Shown piece by piece: positions 1 through 10,400 of a stretch of 64,000 nt of DNA; the first letter of the stretch is position 1, and every line of letters starts with the position of its first letter. The stretch is from Terriglobia bacterium. Its GTDB lineage: Bacteria > Acidobacteriota > Terriglobia > JAJPHL01. Where the stretch lies: assembly GCA_021325275.1 (NCBI GenBank), contig JAJPHL010000002.1, positions 124,001 to 188,000 on the forward strand. The letters run 5' to 3'. The notes under the pieces are model-generated. The model made no database searches, was not told where the DNA came from, and was given only the letters and a program-made list of their open reading frames with translations. The translations under genes were made by a program, and so were the position numbers.

Positions 1-5
1 GCAAA

Positions 6-46
6 CCTCCGGTCGGCCTACCTGCGAGCTTAGCACGGCCGGAGGG
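6..46 (-). terminator. possible hairpin terminator after the DUF1501 gene
   Basis: CCTCCGG and CCGGAGG arms enclose a loop just past the stop codon of the minus-strand DUF1501 gene. The T-run after the stem is only three bases, so intrinsic termination is weakly supported and the window edge cuts the context. Confidence 0.35.
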
Positions 47-50
47 CTTC

Positions 51-1331
51 CTACGCCTTGATTAGGTTCAGATACTTCTTCGGTTCCGCGGTGAATCCCG
101 GGAAAATCTGCACCAGCGCATCGTTCTTCTGATGCTTCACGAGGACTTCGCTCAGCACGGTGCGGAAATCCGTGGTCAGCGCGAGATCGCGGCCTTCGTT
201 CAGTTGCTCGGGCGCAAGTCCCGGCCAGCGGCCGTACACTTTGCCGCCTTGCACGCCGCCGCCCATCACAAACATGCAGTTCGCGTGTCCGTGATCCGTT
301 CCGCGATTGCCGTTTTCGCGCGCGGTGCGTCCGAATTCCGACATCGTCACGACCACGATGTCTTCCATGCGATCGCCCATGTCCTTCTGGAACGCCGCTA
401 AACTTTGCGCCATCTCGCGCAACAAATTCGCTAGTTGTCCCTGCGTGTTGCCTTGATTCACGTGCGTGTCCCAGCCGCCGGCGTCGGCGAAAGCCACTTC
501 GAGTCCCACGTCCGCTTTGATCAATTGCGCGATCTGCTGCAGCGCGCGACCGAAGCGCGTGCCCTGGCCGTTGCCCTGGTTCGGATACTCCGCGCCATTC
601 TCCGGCTGATATTTCGTGGGATCGGCTTGCTTCAGCAATCCGATCGCGTCGAACGTTTCGCGTCCCGACTCGCCGAGTTGCTTGTCGACGGTCTGCGCGT
701 AGATCGCTTCGAAGCCGCCCGCGGCTGACGGCGCGCCTTGCACGTTGAACGACCGCAGATCGGGCACCGCGACCGCCGGCGCCTTTCCTTGCAGAGTGCG
801 CGGCAAGCTTTGACCGAGCGCCACGGCGCGAAACGCGGATTCGTTGCCATCGTGCAGTTGGAAGAGGGCGCGATTCAGCCAACCGTCGCGCGTGCTCTTC
901 ACGCCGGGCGTGCCGGACTCCATGTAATCCTGCGCGTCGAAGTGCGAACGCGTGGTATCGGGCGATCCCGCGGCGTGCACGATAGCCATTTGCTTTTGCT
1001 GGAACAGCGGCAGCACAGACTCCATCGCCGGATGCAATCCAAAAAACCCGTCGAGATCGAGCGCTGCATTCGCGGCGTCACCCAAGCCCGCCGCCGACGG
1101 CGCGGGAATCGCCAACGATGGACGCAGCGAGTAATAATTCGCGTCGCCGTACGGCACAACGATATTCAGTCCGTCGGCCGCGCCCCGCTGGAAGAGCACG
1201 ACGAGAATTTTCCGTTTTCCGCTCGTCGAGGGAGACGCGGCCACCGCGCGCGTGAGAAAAGCGGGTAGCGCGCTGAAGCCCATCAGGGCCAGTCCGCCGT
1301 TTTTAAGTAAGGCACGCCGTGAAAAATTCAT
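51..1331 (-). CDS. DUF1501 family exported protein (Tat signal)
   Basis: A 426-residue protein of the DUF1501 family, a sulfatase-fold-related family of unknown activity common in Acidobacteria and Planctomycetes. The N-terminus carries a twin-arginine signal (SRRALLK at residues 4-10) followed by a hydrophobic stretch ending near residue 31, so Tat export is expected. Family signatures are visible: QRGAADGLNIVVPYGD near residue 50, SHFDAQDYMESGTPG near 130, GGWDTH in the middle, and SEFGRTARENGNRGTDHGH near 340. It lies 25 bases after the DUF1800 gene on the same strand, the usual arrangement for these two families, which are therefore probably co-transcribed and act together. No reaction has been established for the family. 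Confidence 0.93.
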   Translation of the reverse strand: MNFSRRALLKNGGLALMGFSALPAFLTRAVAASPSTSGKRKILVVLFQRGAADGLNIVVPYGDANYYSLRPSLAIPAPSAAGLGDAANAALDLDGFFGLHPAMESVLPLFQQKQMAIVHAAGSPDTTRSHFDAQDYMESGTPGVKSTRDGWLNRALFQLHDGNESAFRAVALGQSLPRTLQGKAPAVAVPDLRSFNVQGAPSAAGGFEAIYAQTVDKQLGESGRETFDAIGLLKQADPTKYQPENGAEYPNQGNGQGTRFGRALQQIAQLIKADVGLEVAFADAGGWDTHVNQGNTQGQLANLLREMAQSLAAFQKDMGDRMEDIVVVTMSEFGRTARENGNRGTDHGHANCMFVMGGGVQGGKVYGRWPGLAPEQLNEGRDLALTTDFRTVLSEVLVKHQKNDALVQIFPGFTAEPKKYLNLIKA

Positions 1332-1356
1332 GACTTCTCCTATTTGTCGCTCCTGT

Positions 1357-3117
1357 TTACCGACGCTGAAATTCGGGCGATCCCAAAACCAATCCCGCCA
1401 CGTTCACGGGCTGATTCGCTTCCTGCGACGCCGCGAGTTGTTTCTCGATCCCCTTGCGAGTCTCCGCGGAAAGCTGTCCGTTCAGAAAAACTTTCACGGC
1501 GCTCGAAAGTTGACCCGGATCGCCGAGCACCGTATTCAAATCCACTTTGATGCCGCGCAAACGATTCGAGGTGAGCGCCAGCGCGAAATTCATGCGATTC
1601 AACAGAGCGCCCGTGTTGACCCAAGCGTCGGCGGTATCGGAATATCCCGTCGGCGGCTGGCAGCGATAGAGCGGCTCGCCGATGCGATCGGTCCATTGCA
1701 CGAGCGGCAGCGGCAGTTCCATCTGCGCGTCGGTGGCGCGAGCGGCGCTCGCGACCAGTTCAAACGGCTTCTTGATCTTCGCGCGATAGGTGTCCTTCGA
1801 CCAAAACTCCGGCGACCAGATCATGGTGCGCATCACTTGGCGAAGATCGCCGTCGGTCTTCAAGAACGTGTCGGCCATGCGCTCGACCAGGGCCGGGGGC
1901 GGGTTATCAGTGACAAAACGTTGCGCGAGTTTCTTCGAGATGAAATGCGCGGTCGATGGATGGCGCGCCAGCATGTCGAGCACTTCTTCGCCGTCGCGCT
2001 CGCCGCCCGCGTCGATTTTCTGTCCCAGAACCATCTTCGCCTCGGGATCGTGCTGGCGCGGCTGGAACAGGAATTCAGGATCTTGCCGCGGCGTCTTGAT
2101 GGTCCAGCCGGTGAAGCAGCGCGCCACTTCCGTGACGTCTTTCTGCGTGTACCCGCCGTCGACGCCGAGCGTGTGCAGCTCCATCAACTCGCGCGCGTAG
2201 TTTTCGTTCAGCCCGCGCTTGGGTCGATTCGCCAGTTGTTGCTGCTGCTCCGGCGACATCCGCGCGGCGATGCGGCGCATCTGTGCTTCGTTGCGCTCAC
2301 CCATCTTCGGATCGACACTCTGGAAATTATCGAGATAAAACAACATCGCGGGATCGTGCGCTGTGGCGCCCAATAGGTCGCGGAAATGCCCGAGAACGCG
2401 CGGCCGAATCGTTTTGTTTTCGTAATTTGTCAGGAGGTAGCGGTCTTCACCCTTCGCCGCAAAGACGTTAAAGTGGTTGAACCAGAAATCGGTGAGCTGC
2501 TCCTCGAGTTGCTTTTCGCTATAGATGGCGCGCGTCAACTTGGCGAGCGACAATTCCGCGACGATGCGCTGCGGACCCATTTGATTCAACGCCATTCCTT
2601 GCGCCTGCGTGGGGTCGGTCATGGCCGTCTCGCGCATTTGCGCTTGCTGCTGCGCGCGTTGCGCTTCCATGCGCGCCTTGTATTCTTCCGGCGAAATGCC
2701 CAAGCGTTTCGCCTCTTGATTCGGTTGCGGATACTCGCGCATCAATTCGCCGGACGAACGCGCCAGCGTCGCGTAATGCTTCAGCTTCGCATCCATCGCG
2801 CTGTTTTCGATTTGCGCGGGATTCAATTGCTCGTTGACGTAATTCTCGATGCCCATCACCGTGACGCGCTCCACGTCGCCGGGACGCGGTCCGTAACCCA
2901 GCCGATTCAGCAAATGCATCACCGCTTCGTCGCGCGTGAGTTCCGCAGTGGCGATCTCGTCGAGAGTTTTCGGTGCGGCCGGCGCGATTTGCGCGGGCGC
3001 GGGATTGGCTTTGCGTTGCGGCTTTGACTTGGCTTGGGGTTGCGCTTGCGGAAACGCGGGAAAAACCAGCGCGACCGTCAACAAGGCGGTCAGAAGGGCG
3101 CGTAAACGAATCTGCAT
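1357..3117 (-). CDS. DUF1800 domain-containing exported protein
   Basis: 586 residues with a Sec-type signal peptide (about 1-24) and a low-complexity Lys/Ala/Pro linker before the DUF1800 domain. Characteristic segments are HLLNRLGYGPRPGDVERV (about 69-86), DFWFNHFNVF, and ENYARELMELHTLGVDGGYT with the following VARCFTGW. Function is unknown; the family is nearly always encoded beside DUF1501, as here, where it is the upstream gene. The ATG is preceded by AAGGAGCC on the minus strand, a good ribosome-binding site. The 91-base gap upstream contains TATACTA-type AT-rich sequence that may hold the promoter, but no clear -35 box is visible. Confidence 0.93.
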   Translation of the reverse strand: MQIRLRALLTALLTVALVFPAFPQAQPQAKSKPQRKANPAPAQIAPAAPKTLDEIATAELTRDEAVMHLLNRLGYGPRPGDVERVTVMGIENYVNEQLNPAQIENSAMDAKLKHYATLARSSGELMREYPQPNQEAKRLGISPEEYKARMEAQRAQQQAQMRETAMTDPTQAQGMALNQMGPQRIVAELSLAKLTRAIYSEKQLEEQLTDFWFNHFNVFAAKGEDRYLLTNYENKTIRPRVLGHFRDLLGATAHDPAMLFYLDNFQSVDPKMGERNEAQMRRIAARMSPEQQQQLANRPKRGLNENYARELMELHTLGVDGGYTQKDVTEVARCFTGWTIKTPRQDPEFLFQPRQHDPEAKMVLGQKIDAGGERDGEEVLDMLARHPSTAHFISKKLAQRFVTDNPPPALVERMADTFLKTDGDLRQVMRTMIWSPEFWSKDTYRAKIKKPFELVASAARATDAQMELPLPLVQWTDRIGEPLYRCQPPTGYSDTADAWVNTGALLNRMNFALALTSNRLRGIKVDLNTVLGDPGQLSSAVKVFLNGQLSAETRKGIEKQLAASQEANQPVNVAGLVLGSPEFQRR

Positions 3118-3208
3118 TGCGAAAGGCTCCTTACGTACTAGTATACGTTTGATATAAACACCAGGTTAGCAACTGTGTTGCGGTCGATTGGTCCTAGTGC
3201 TTCGCGTT

Positions 3209-5923
3209 TCAGTTCTTCGCCGGCACTTTTCGGCGCAACTCATCGAAGAAATTGAGCAAGAACGTTACGTGCGTGATCGGCTTCTGCTCTTCTTTTTCTT
3301 CCACCGCCAGAAAAGTTGCGACGCGCTTGCCGTCCGGCGACAAATCGTAGGAGGGGAATCCGCTGTCGTCGCGCAATCGCACCGAGGTCCACACGCGCGG
3401 CGGCGCCGCGGTGAAGGTGTCGCCTTTGGCCGTGTAACTCACCACCTGCAACCCTTCGCCCGGCGTGCGGAACACCAACTCGTGACCGTTGCGCGACCAC
3501 AGTGGGAATCGCCCGCCGCCGGTTGACACCTGGATTTTCGGCCCCGGCCCGGGGAAGGGCCGCACGTACACTTCGTACGTTCCCGATTCGCTCGAAGCAT
3601 ACGCGAGCCAGTGGCCGTCGGGCGAAAACGCCGGCGCCGTTTTGCTGATCGGCGTGGGCAAGAACAGTTCCGGTGTGCCGAGTTTCAGATGCGCGGCATC
3701 GCCTTCCACCGGCGCGATCCAAATATCTTGCGGACCATTTCCGCTGCTGCGCTGAAACGCCAGGCGCTTGCCGTCGGGCGAAAAGGAAAACGGCGTTTCC
3801 TGCGATTTTCCGTCGGTCAGGCGTTCGGCGGGACTCGATCCGTCGGCGCGAACCCAATACATCCCGGGACTCTTGTCGTCCACCGAGCGGAATACGATGT
3901 TTTGTCCGTCGGGCGTCCATACGGGACAGCGATTCGATCCGCCACGCGATGTCAGGCGCGAAGGAGTCCCGCGATCGAGATCCTTCACCCAAATATCGTC
4001 CTGCTGTCCGCTGTTCATCGAGAACGCCAGACGTTTTCCGTCCGGCGAAAAGCGCGGCGTGAAGCAGAGTCCGCTGGGCGCGTAGAGCAGCGAACGAGCG
4101 CCGGCGCTATCGAGCCATGCGATCGGCGATCGCGCGTTCGATCCGCGACCCGCGACGTAAACGAACATGCCGTTGCGCGAAAACGCAAAGTCGCCGCCGG
4201 ACGTCGAGTTGCTCGAAACGTCTTCGAGAATCGCGGCCGGTTGTCCGGTGACTTCCAAGCGATTCACATCAAATGGGGACGCGAAAAGCGTTGTGTCGTG
4301 GAGATACACCAAATGTCCGCTGGGCAAAACCTGCCCGAAAAATCCGCCTCTCACGAGAACTTTGCGTTGACCCGTGGCGAGGGTCAGCGCTTCAACGTTC
4401 GCGTCGTTGTAAACGCCGGTGGAACTGTGCGACGTGAAGACCACGGCCTTGCTGCCGGGTAAAACTTGCGGCCAGCGGTGTGTGCGCTCCCCGGCGACGA
4501 GTTTTGTGAGTGGTTGCAGGGAACCGCCGCTGGAACTCACGCGAGAGAGCGGCGCGCTCGATCCCGGCGAGAGCACGATGCCTCCGTCGTCGCCCCAATT
4601 CGCACCGCGAACGCCGTTGACGTCGCAAATTGTTTCGATCGCGCCGTCGTTCACGTTGATCTTTTTCAATTTCCCCTGCGCGAAGAACGCGATCCATTCG
4701 CCGTCAGGAGAAAAGAACGGCGTGTGCGCGCCTTCGGTGTTGTTCAACGGCGTGATGGCGCTTTGATGCAGGAAGCGCGTGCCCAATCGCGGCTCGCCGT
4801 CAGGACCTTGAAAGATCACGGCCAATCGTGTGCCGTCGGGCGAAAGCGCCAACACGCCGTTGTTGTTAGAGCGCGCCAACACGGCGTCGGTGCCAACTTC
4901 CACGCTAAAACGCAACAAGGGAGCCGGGCCAGCAAGTCGCGTGGCGCGCCACGCGATCATCGCGGCGACGGCAAGCGCGACGGCCAGCACTCCCGTCGTG
5001 ATCCAGGCGGCAGCACCCGAAAAGGGCAGTTTGCGTTTCGGCGGCACTCCGCCGGAAAACGCCGTCGCGTCATCCGGCGATTCCAGCGCGATGCGCGCTT
5101 CACCGATCGCTTGCAGCCGCCGCTTCGGATCGCGAATCAAACAGCGCTCGATCAGCCGGACCACGCGCAGCGGCGTTTCCACTGGCAAGAGTGTCAAGCG
5201 CGTCAAGTTGAGATCACTCCTCAGCACCGCGGCGAGCGCCTCGGCCGCGCTCGGCTCGTCGATGAGTTGCTTGCCGGTGAGCATTTCGAAGAGCACAGCG
5301 CCGAACGCCCAAATGTCCGCGCGACGGTCCACGGGCTCGCCGCGCGCTTGCTCCGGCGACATGTAGCCGGCGGTGCCGAGGATCGCGCCACGCAAGGTGG
5401 CCACGGCGCTGATCGAAGAACTCTGCGGCGAATCGGAAGAATCTTGCGCCAGCGCCTTGGCGAGTCCAAAATCGAGAACTTTGATTTGTCCCTCGGGCGT
5501 GACCTTGATATTGGCCGGCTTTAAGTCGCGATGGACGATGCCTTTGTCATGCGCGTACTCGAGAGCTTCGGCGATTTGTCGCGCCAGCGGCAGCGCCGTC
5601 TCGAGCGGAAGCGGACCGCACAGGTCGGGGCCGGGCACGTACTCCATCACCAAGGCATTCTCTGGTCTGGCCGCGTCGCTCCCGCGCCGCTCTTCGATGC
5701 CGTAAATCTGCGCGATATTCGGATGATTCAGTTGCGCCAGCGTTTGCGCTTCGCGTTCAAAACGCTTCAAGCGTTCTTCGTCGTCCGCCAAATGGCCGGG
5801 CAAGACTTTCAGCGCGACGTCGCGATGCAATTTCGTGTCGCGGCCGCGATAAACCTCACCCATGCCGCCCGCGCCGATGGGCCCGATCACTTCGTAGGAA
5901 CCGAGTTTGTCTCCGGCTTGCAT
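3209..5923 (-). CDS. transmembrane Ser/Thr protein kinase with PD40/TolB-like sensor repeats
   Basis: 904 residues. Residues about 8-275 are a Hanks-type kinase: glycine loop GPIGAGGMGEVY (14-25), ATP-binding Lys in VALKV (39), HRDLKPANIK (131-140), DFG (151-153) and GTAGYMSPEQARGE in the activation segment. A single membrane helix lies at about 303-325 (AAAWITTGVLAVALAVAAMI). The remaining outer part holds repeated PD40/WD-like blades with the phrase FSPDGKRLAF and variants, expected to form a beta-propeller outside the membrane. All core catalytic residues are present, so it should be active. The propeller ligand and targets are unknown. A tiny membrane protein is encoded 9 bases upstream on the same strand, suggesting co-expression. 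Confidence 0.95.
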   Translation of the reverse strand: MQAGDKLGSYEVIGPIGAGGMGEVYRGRDTKLHRDVALKVLPGHLADDEERLKRFEREAQTLAQLNHPNIAQIYGIEERRGSDAARPENALVMEYVPGPDLCGPLPLETALPLARQIAEALEYAHDKGIVHRDLKPANIKVTPEGQIKVLDFGLAKALAQDSSDSPQSSSISAVATLRGAILGTAGYMSPEQARGEPVDRRADIWAFGAVLFEMLTGKQLIDEPSAAEALAAVLRSDLNLTRLTLLPVETPLRVVRLIERCLIRDPKRRLQAIGEARIALESPDDATAFSGGVPPKRKLPFSGAAAWITTGVLAVALAVAAMIAWRATRLAGPAPLLRFSVEVGTDAVLARSNNNGVLALSPDGTRLAVIFQGPDGEPRLGTRFLHQSAITPLNNTEGAHTPFFSPDGEWIAFFAQGKLKKINVNDGAIETICDVNGVRGANWGDDGGIVLSPGSSAPLSRVSSSGGSLQPLTKLVAGERTHRWPQVLPGSKAVVFTSHSSTGVYNDANVEALTLATGQRKVLVRGGFFGQVLPSGHLVYLHDTTLFASPFDVNRLEVTGQPAAILEDVSSNSTSGGDFAFSRNGMFVYVAGRGSNARSPIAWLDSAGARSLLYAPSGLCFTPRFSPDGKRLAFSMNSGQQDDIWVKDLDRGTPSRLTSRGGSNRCPVWTPDGQNIVFRSVDDKSPGMYWVRADGSSPAERLTDGKSQETPFSFSPDGKRLAFQRSSGNGPQDIWIAPVEGDAAHLKLGTPELFLPTPISKTAPAFSPDGHWLAYASSESGTYEVYVRPFPGPGPKIQVSTGGGRFPLWSRNGHELVFRTPGEGLQVVSYTAKGDTFTAAPPRVWTSVRLRDDSGFPSYDLSPDGKRVATFLAVEEKEEQKPITHVTFLLNFFDELRRKVPAKN

Positions 5924-5932
5924 CCTGCGCGC

Positions 5933-6079
5933 TTAGTCGAACCATCCGCTGCGATAGGCGATCCACCAACTGAGAACGAAGATCGGCAGAGTGAAAAGAA
6001 GTCCCCAGATGAGCGGCAAACAAAGGTCCGCCACCGTCGAGAGGACAAAGAAGATGACCCACATCATTTTCTTCTGCAT
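5933..6079 (-). CDS. small hydrophobic membrane protein
   Basis: 48 residues starting MQKKMMWVIFFVLS and ending SGWFD, with two closely spaced hydrophobic segments. The ORF stays open further upstream, but this ATG is chosen because GGGAG lies a suitable distance before it and the extra N-terminal stretch is unlike a membrane protein. It ends 9 bases before the kinase start and is probably its operon partner. Family not recognised; it could be a small modulator of the kinase, which is inference only. Confidence 0.6.
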   Translation of the reverse strand: MQKKMMWVIFFVLSTVADLCLPLIWGLLFTLPIFVLSWWIAYRSGWFD

Positions 6080-6141
6080 CGATGCTCCCAAAGCATTCTC
6101 GCATTTTTCGCGAAGCACCGCGTTGTAGAATCGCAACTGTC

Positions 6142-7305
6142 ATGGCGCCCCGAGCACGCGTTGAAAGCCGATTGCCGCAAGTACGTAAGAGCCGCGGGAT
6201 TTCCGCCGCCGATTTGGCGCGACGCGTCGGCGTGAGCCGCCAGACGGTCTACGCGATCGAAGCGGGAACGTATGTGCCGAACACCGAAGTCGCGCTGCGC
6301 CTTTCACGCGAGTTGGAAGTATCGGTTGACGATTTGTTCGCGCTGCCCCTGGCGTCGCCGGGTGTTTTGGAACCGCTGAACGGCGAAGTGCTCGGCGCTG
6401 TCCCTTCCGAAGGCCAAGCCGTGCGCGTTTGCCGCGTCGACGGAAAATGGGTGGGCGTTCCGGTGAGCGCGTCGCCGTATTATTTGCCGGAAGCCGACGG
6501 AATCGTGAAGCGCCGCGCGGGCGGCCGGATCAAACGCACGGGCGGTCTCGATTCCGGGCGCGGAAAATCCGGCGCTGAACTCATGGTGTTCGCGAAAAAC
6601 GAAGCGGCGCGCCGGCGATTGCTGCTCGCCGGATGCGATCCCGCGGCGAATCTGCTCACGCGCATGGTGGAAAAAGATACCGGCGTCGAGATTGTCACGG
6701 CCGCCGCATCGAGCCGTTTGTCGCTCACTTGGCTGAAGGAAGGAAAAGTTCACATCGCAGGATCGCACCTGGAAGATCCCAAGACCGGCGAGTTCAATCT
6801 GCCGTTCGTGCGTCGCGAATTTCCCTCGGGCGAAACGATTGTGTTGACCTTCGCGCGCTGGGAAGAAGGATTGCTCACGGCGCCGGGAAATCCCAAGCGT
6901 TTGCGCGCCGTTGAGGATCTGGCGCGCAAGAACGTCCGCTTCATGAATCGCGAGGAAGGCTCGGGAGCGCGTGCGCTGCTCGACCGATTGCTCGCCAAAG
7001 TTGGAATGAGCGATCGTAACGTCCGCGGCTACGAGCAAGTTGCGTTCGGACATTTGGCCGCGGCGTACGGCGTGCTCTCGGGAGCCGCCGACGCGTGTTT
7101 GGCCACGCGATCCGCCGCGCAAATCTTTGGACTCCACTTCATTCCGTTGCGCAGCGAGCGTTACGACTTTGTGATGCGCCGCCGCGTGGCCGAACTTCCC
7201 GCCGTGCGGGCGTTTCTCGACGTGCTGCAGCGCGCGACACTCAGGCGAAAGCTTGAAGTGCTCGCGGGATACGATACGTCGCAGATGGGACGCGTCGTCG
7301 GGTAA
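6142..7305 (+). CDS. XRE-type HTH regulator fused to a periplasmic-binding-protein-like domain
   Basis: 387 residues from the ATG at 6142; an in-frame start 60 bases upstream would add a basic stretch without homology. Residues about 8-65 form an HTH (VRKSRGISAADLARRVGVS then RQTVYAIEAGTYVPN). The rest matches the PBP-like effector domain (PF12727/COG1910 type) found in molybdate- or LysR-like one-component regulators, with typical VMRRRVAELPAVRAFLDVL near the C-terminus. It therefore probably senses a small anion or molybdenum-related ligand, but no molybdenum genes are nearby. It is divergent from the kinase operon with about 60 bases between, so it may control that promoter, itself, or both. 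Confidence 0.85.
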   Translation: MAPRARVESRLPQVRKSRGISAADLARRVGVSRQTVYAIEAGTYVPNTEVALRLSRELEVSVDDLFALPLASPGVLEPLNGEVLGAVPSEGQAVRVCRVDGKWVGVPVSASPYYLPEADGIVKRRAGGRIKRTGGLDSGRGKSGAELMVFAKNEAARRRLLLAGCDPAANLLTRMVEKDTGVEIVTAAASSRLSLTWLKEGKVHIAGSHLEDPKTGEFNLPFVRREFPSGETIVLTFARWEEGLLTAPGNPKRLRAVEDLARKNVRFMNREEGSGARALLDRLLAKVGMSDRNVRGYEQVAFGHLAAAYGVLSGAADACLATRSAAQIFGLHFIPLRSERYDFVMRRRVAELPAVRAFLDVLQRATLRRKLEVLAGYDTSQMGRVVG

Positions 7306-7310
7306 TTCAA

Positions 7311-7337
7311 CCACAAAGACACAAAGGGCACAAAGAA
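7311..7337. repeat. half-site of a CACAAAG/CACAGAG-type intergenic repeat
   Basis: Tandem units CACAAAGA, CACAAAGGG, CACAAAGA follow the regulator stop codon. The same low-complexity motif forms full inverted repeats at 31852-31948 and 60421-60540; here only one arm is present. Confidence 0.5.
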
Positions 7338-7422
7338 GAGCACCTGTCACCAAGTCTACGCTTGCTCTGAAGTGTCCTTGATATACTACATCTATACTTA
7401 AACAAGACATAAGGTCACCTGC

Positions 7423-10400
7423 ATGCGCCGACTCGTCGCCGTTCTGCTGTTCGCTCTGCCTGCGTTCGCGCAGGTTTCCGCCGTGCTTTCCGGAACGGTC
7501 ACCGATCCTTCGGGCGGCGTGCTGGGTTTCGCTACCGTCACCGCGCGCAGCGTCGATACGGGCGCGACGCGCGAGACGACTACGGACGCAGCAGGACGCT
7601 ATCTCTTTACGTCGTTGCCCATCGGCCCTTACGAGCTTCGCGTGTCGAAGAACGGTTTCGACCCCGCGCTGCGCACCGGCGTGAATCTCACCGTCGGCGA
7701 GAACGCCACGATCGATTTCGCGCTGAAAATCGGTGGCGTGCTGGAACTCATCACGGTGAACGGCGACGCTCCGCTCGTCAGCGTCACCACCGTCGATGGC
7801 GGCGGCTTGGTCACCGAAACGGCGATCAAAGAGCTTCCCCTGAACGGCCGCAGTTTCGATTTGCTCATGACACTGCAACCGTCGGTGGTGAATTTCACAT
7901 GGGAGAAAACGGGCGGCGTGGGCGTGTCGAATTCCACGGTCGGCAACAATTTTGCCGTGGCCGGCAATCGCCCGCAGCAAAATATTTTCCTGCTGAACGG
8001 CGTGGAGCTCTCAGGCGCAGCGGAAAACAACATGCAACCGGGCGGCACGAGTCAGCAACTTCTCGGCGTGGATGCCGTCCGCGAATTCACGCTGCTCGCC
8101 GATTCCTACGGCGCGGAATTCGGCAAGCGGCCGGGCGGACAAGTGCTGATCGTCACGCAGTCGGGAACGAATCAGTTGCACGGATCGGTGTACGAGTTTC
8201 TACGCAACAACGCGCTCGACGCCGCGAGCTTCTTCGATCCCGGTTCCGCGCCCGGATTCCAGCGCAATCAGTTCGGCGCGGCGCTCGGAGGACCGATCAG
8301 GAAAAATCAAACGTTCCTTTTCGCGAATTACGAAGGATTCCGGCAGCACTTGCACCAAACGGGCGTGGACTTGGTGCCTGATAACGACGCGCGTGCCGGA
8401 AACCTGCCGTGCAAGCTGGTGAGTCCAACGCCGGCTGTGTGTCCGGCGTCGGGACTGGTCTTCGTTGGTGTCTCGCCGCTCATTAACGCGTGGCCTACGC
8501 CCACGCCCGGCGCGCCGGATTTCGGTGGAATCTCGGAAGCGTTCAACAATCCGCTGCAAACCATTCGCGAGGACTTCGGAACGGTGCGGCTCGATCACAT
8601 CTTTTCTACGAAAGATACCCTGAACGCGATATACACCATCGACGACAGCAACGATTTCACGCCGACCAGCACGAACGCCTACGCCGCCGATGCGGAAAGC
8701 TTGCGCGAACAAGTGGCGACGATCGAGCATACGCATGTTTTCGGATCCGCCGTGAATGTGGCGCGCGCCGGCTTTTCGCGCGCGGGATATTTTTTCACCG
8801 GCGAGCCGACGCCCGGAACGCCGGCCGCCCAACTCCCGGGATTTCTTGCGGGAAAGCCGCTGGGCGCGTTGGTGGTTGGCGGAAGCGCGGCGTCGAATCC
8901 AACGGCACAGTTGGGTCTCGCGGGGAGCAACAACGGAAGCAATCTGTACATCGCGCGGAACCTGTTCACGTACGAGGATCGCGTTTCGATCACCAAGGGA
9001 CGCCATCAAGTGACGCTCGGCGCCTGGTTGCAACGCCTGCGATCGAACGAACGGATCGCGCTCAGCCAATACGGTCAAGCGACATTCACGAGTTTGCAGA
9101 CGTTTCTGCAGGGAACTCTCGGCAGCTTGCTGTACGATCCCGCGCCGACGCCGCTCGGTTGGCGCGCGTGGTTCGGAGCGTTTTATGCGAGCGACACGAT
9201 TCGCTTGACGCCGCGGCTCACCGCGACTGGCGGATTCCGCGACGAGTTCACCACCGGCTGGAGCGAAGCGTTTGGACGCGCGGCCACGTATACGTTTCCC
9301 GGCCGCGTGATTTCCTCGCAGCCCAATGTGGGAGGCAACGCGATCATCACGAACAACGGAAAATTCCTGCCGCAGCCGCGCCTGGGACTCGCGTGGCGGC
9401 CGTTCGCGTGGAAGCACGCGACGGTGGTGCGCGCCGCGTTCGGGATGTATAACGACTTGCAAGACGCGCTCGGCTATCGCACCGATCAAAACGCGCCGTT
9501 CAATCCCACGTACACGCTGCCGAACATTTCGCTGTCCAGTCTGCCGATTAATCCAGCAGCGCCCGTTCCTTCAGCGGCGCGACTCGTGCCCGGCGGCGTG
9601 CAGCCCGATTTGAAAACGCCGACGCTCGTTTCGTGGTCGCTGCGGATTCAGCAGCAAATCACGCCGAACACCGCGCTGACCGTCGGATATTTGGGATCGC
9701 ACGGCTATCACGAAATTCTTGGCATCGACGCGAACGAACCGTTCCCGGTGGTGTGTCCTGCCGCGCCGTGTCCCGCGGTGTATCCATCGACCTTCCCCGC
9801 GGGAATCGCCGGAACGCCGGTTCCTCCCGGAACCTACTACGTTCCCACCGCGACAAAACCGAACGCCGCGATCGCCAACACGTGGACGTATTTTTCCGAA
9901 GCCGATAGTTCCTACAACGCGCTGCAAGTGGACGTGAACCATCGCTTCAGCCGGAATTTCGCGCTGCGCGGCGTTTACACGTGGTCGAAGGCGATCGATG
10001 ATGGCGACTCGCTGAACGCGACGACCTCGGGCGGCGAGCCGGCGCTGGCGTCGAATCCTTTCAACCTGCGCGCCGATCGCGGACTCGCCAACTACGACGT
10101 GCGCCACGTCGCGTCGATCAATGGAACTTACGAGTTGCCCTTCGGGCGTAACGCCACGGGCGTCGAGAAAATGCTGGCCGCCGGATGGACCGTCAACACC
10201 ATAGTCGCGCTGCAAGGCGGCTTCCCGTTCACGCCGCAACTCAGCTACAATCCGTCGAACAACGGCGACACGCGAAATCCGGTGCGGCCGTTTGTGAATC
10301 CCAACTTTTCGGGTCCGCTGATTCTGGGCAACGTGAATCAGTGGTTCAATCCCGCGGCGTTTCTCGCACCGCCGAACAACAGCGGATTCTACGGCAATCT

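Noticed and set aside
6304..7980. 558-codon minus-strand ORF over the regulator and receptor start
   Set aside because: Shadow frame with no domain and covering two well-supported plus-strand genes.
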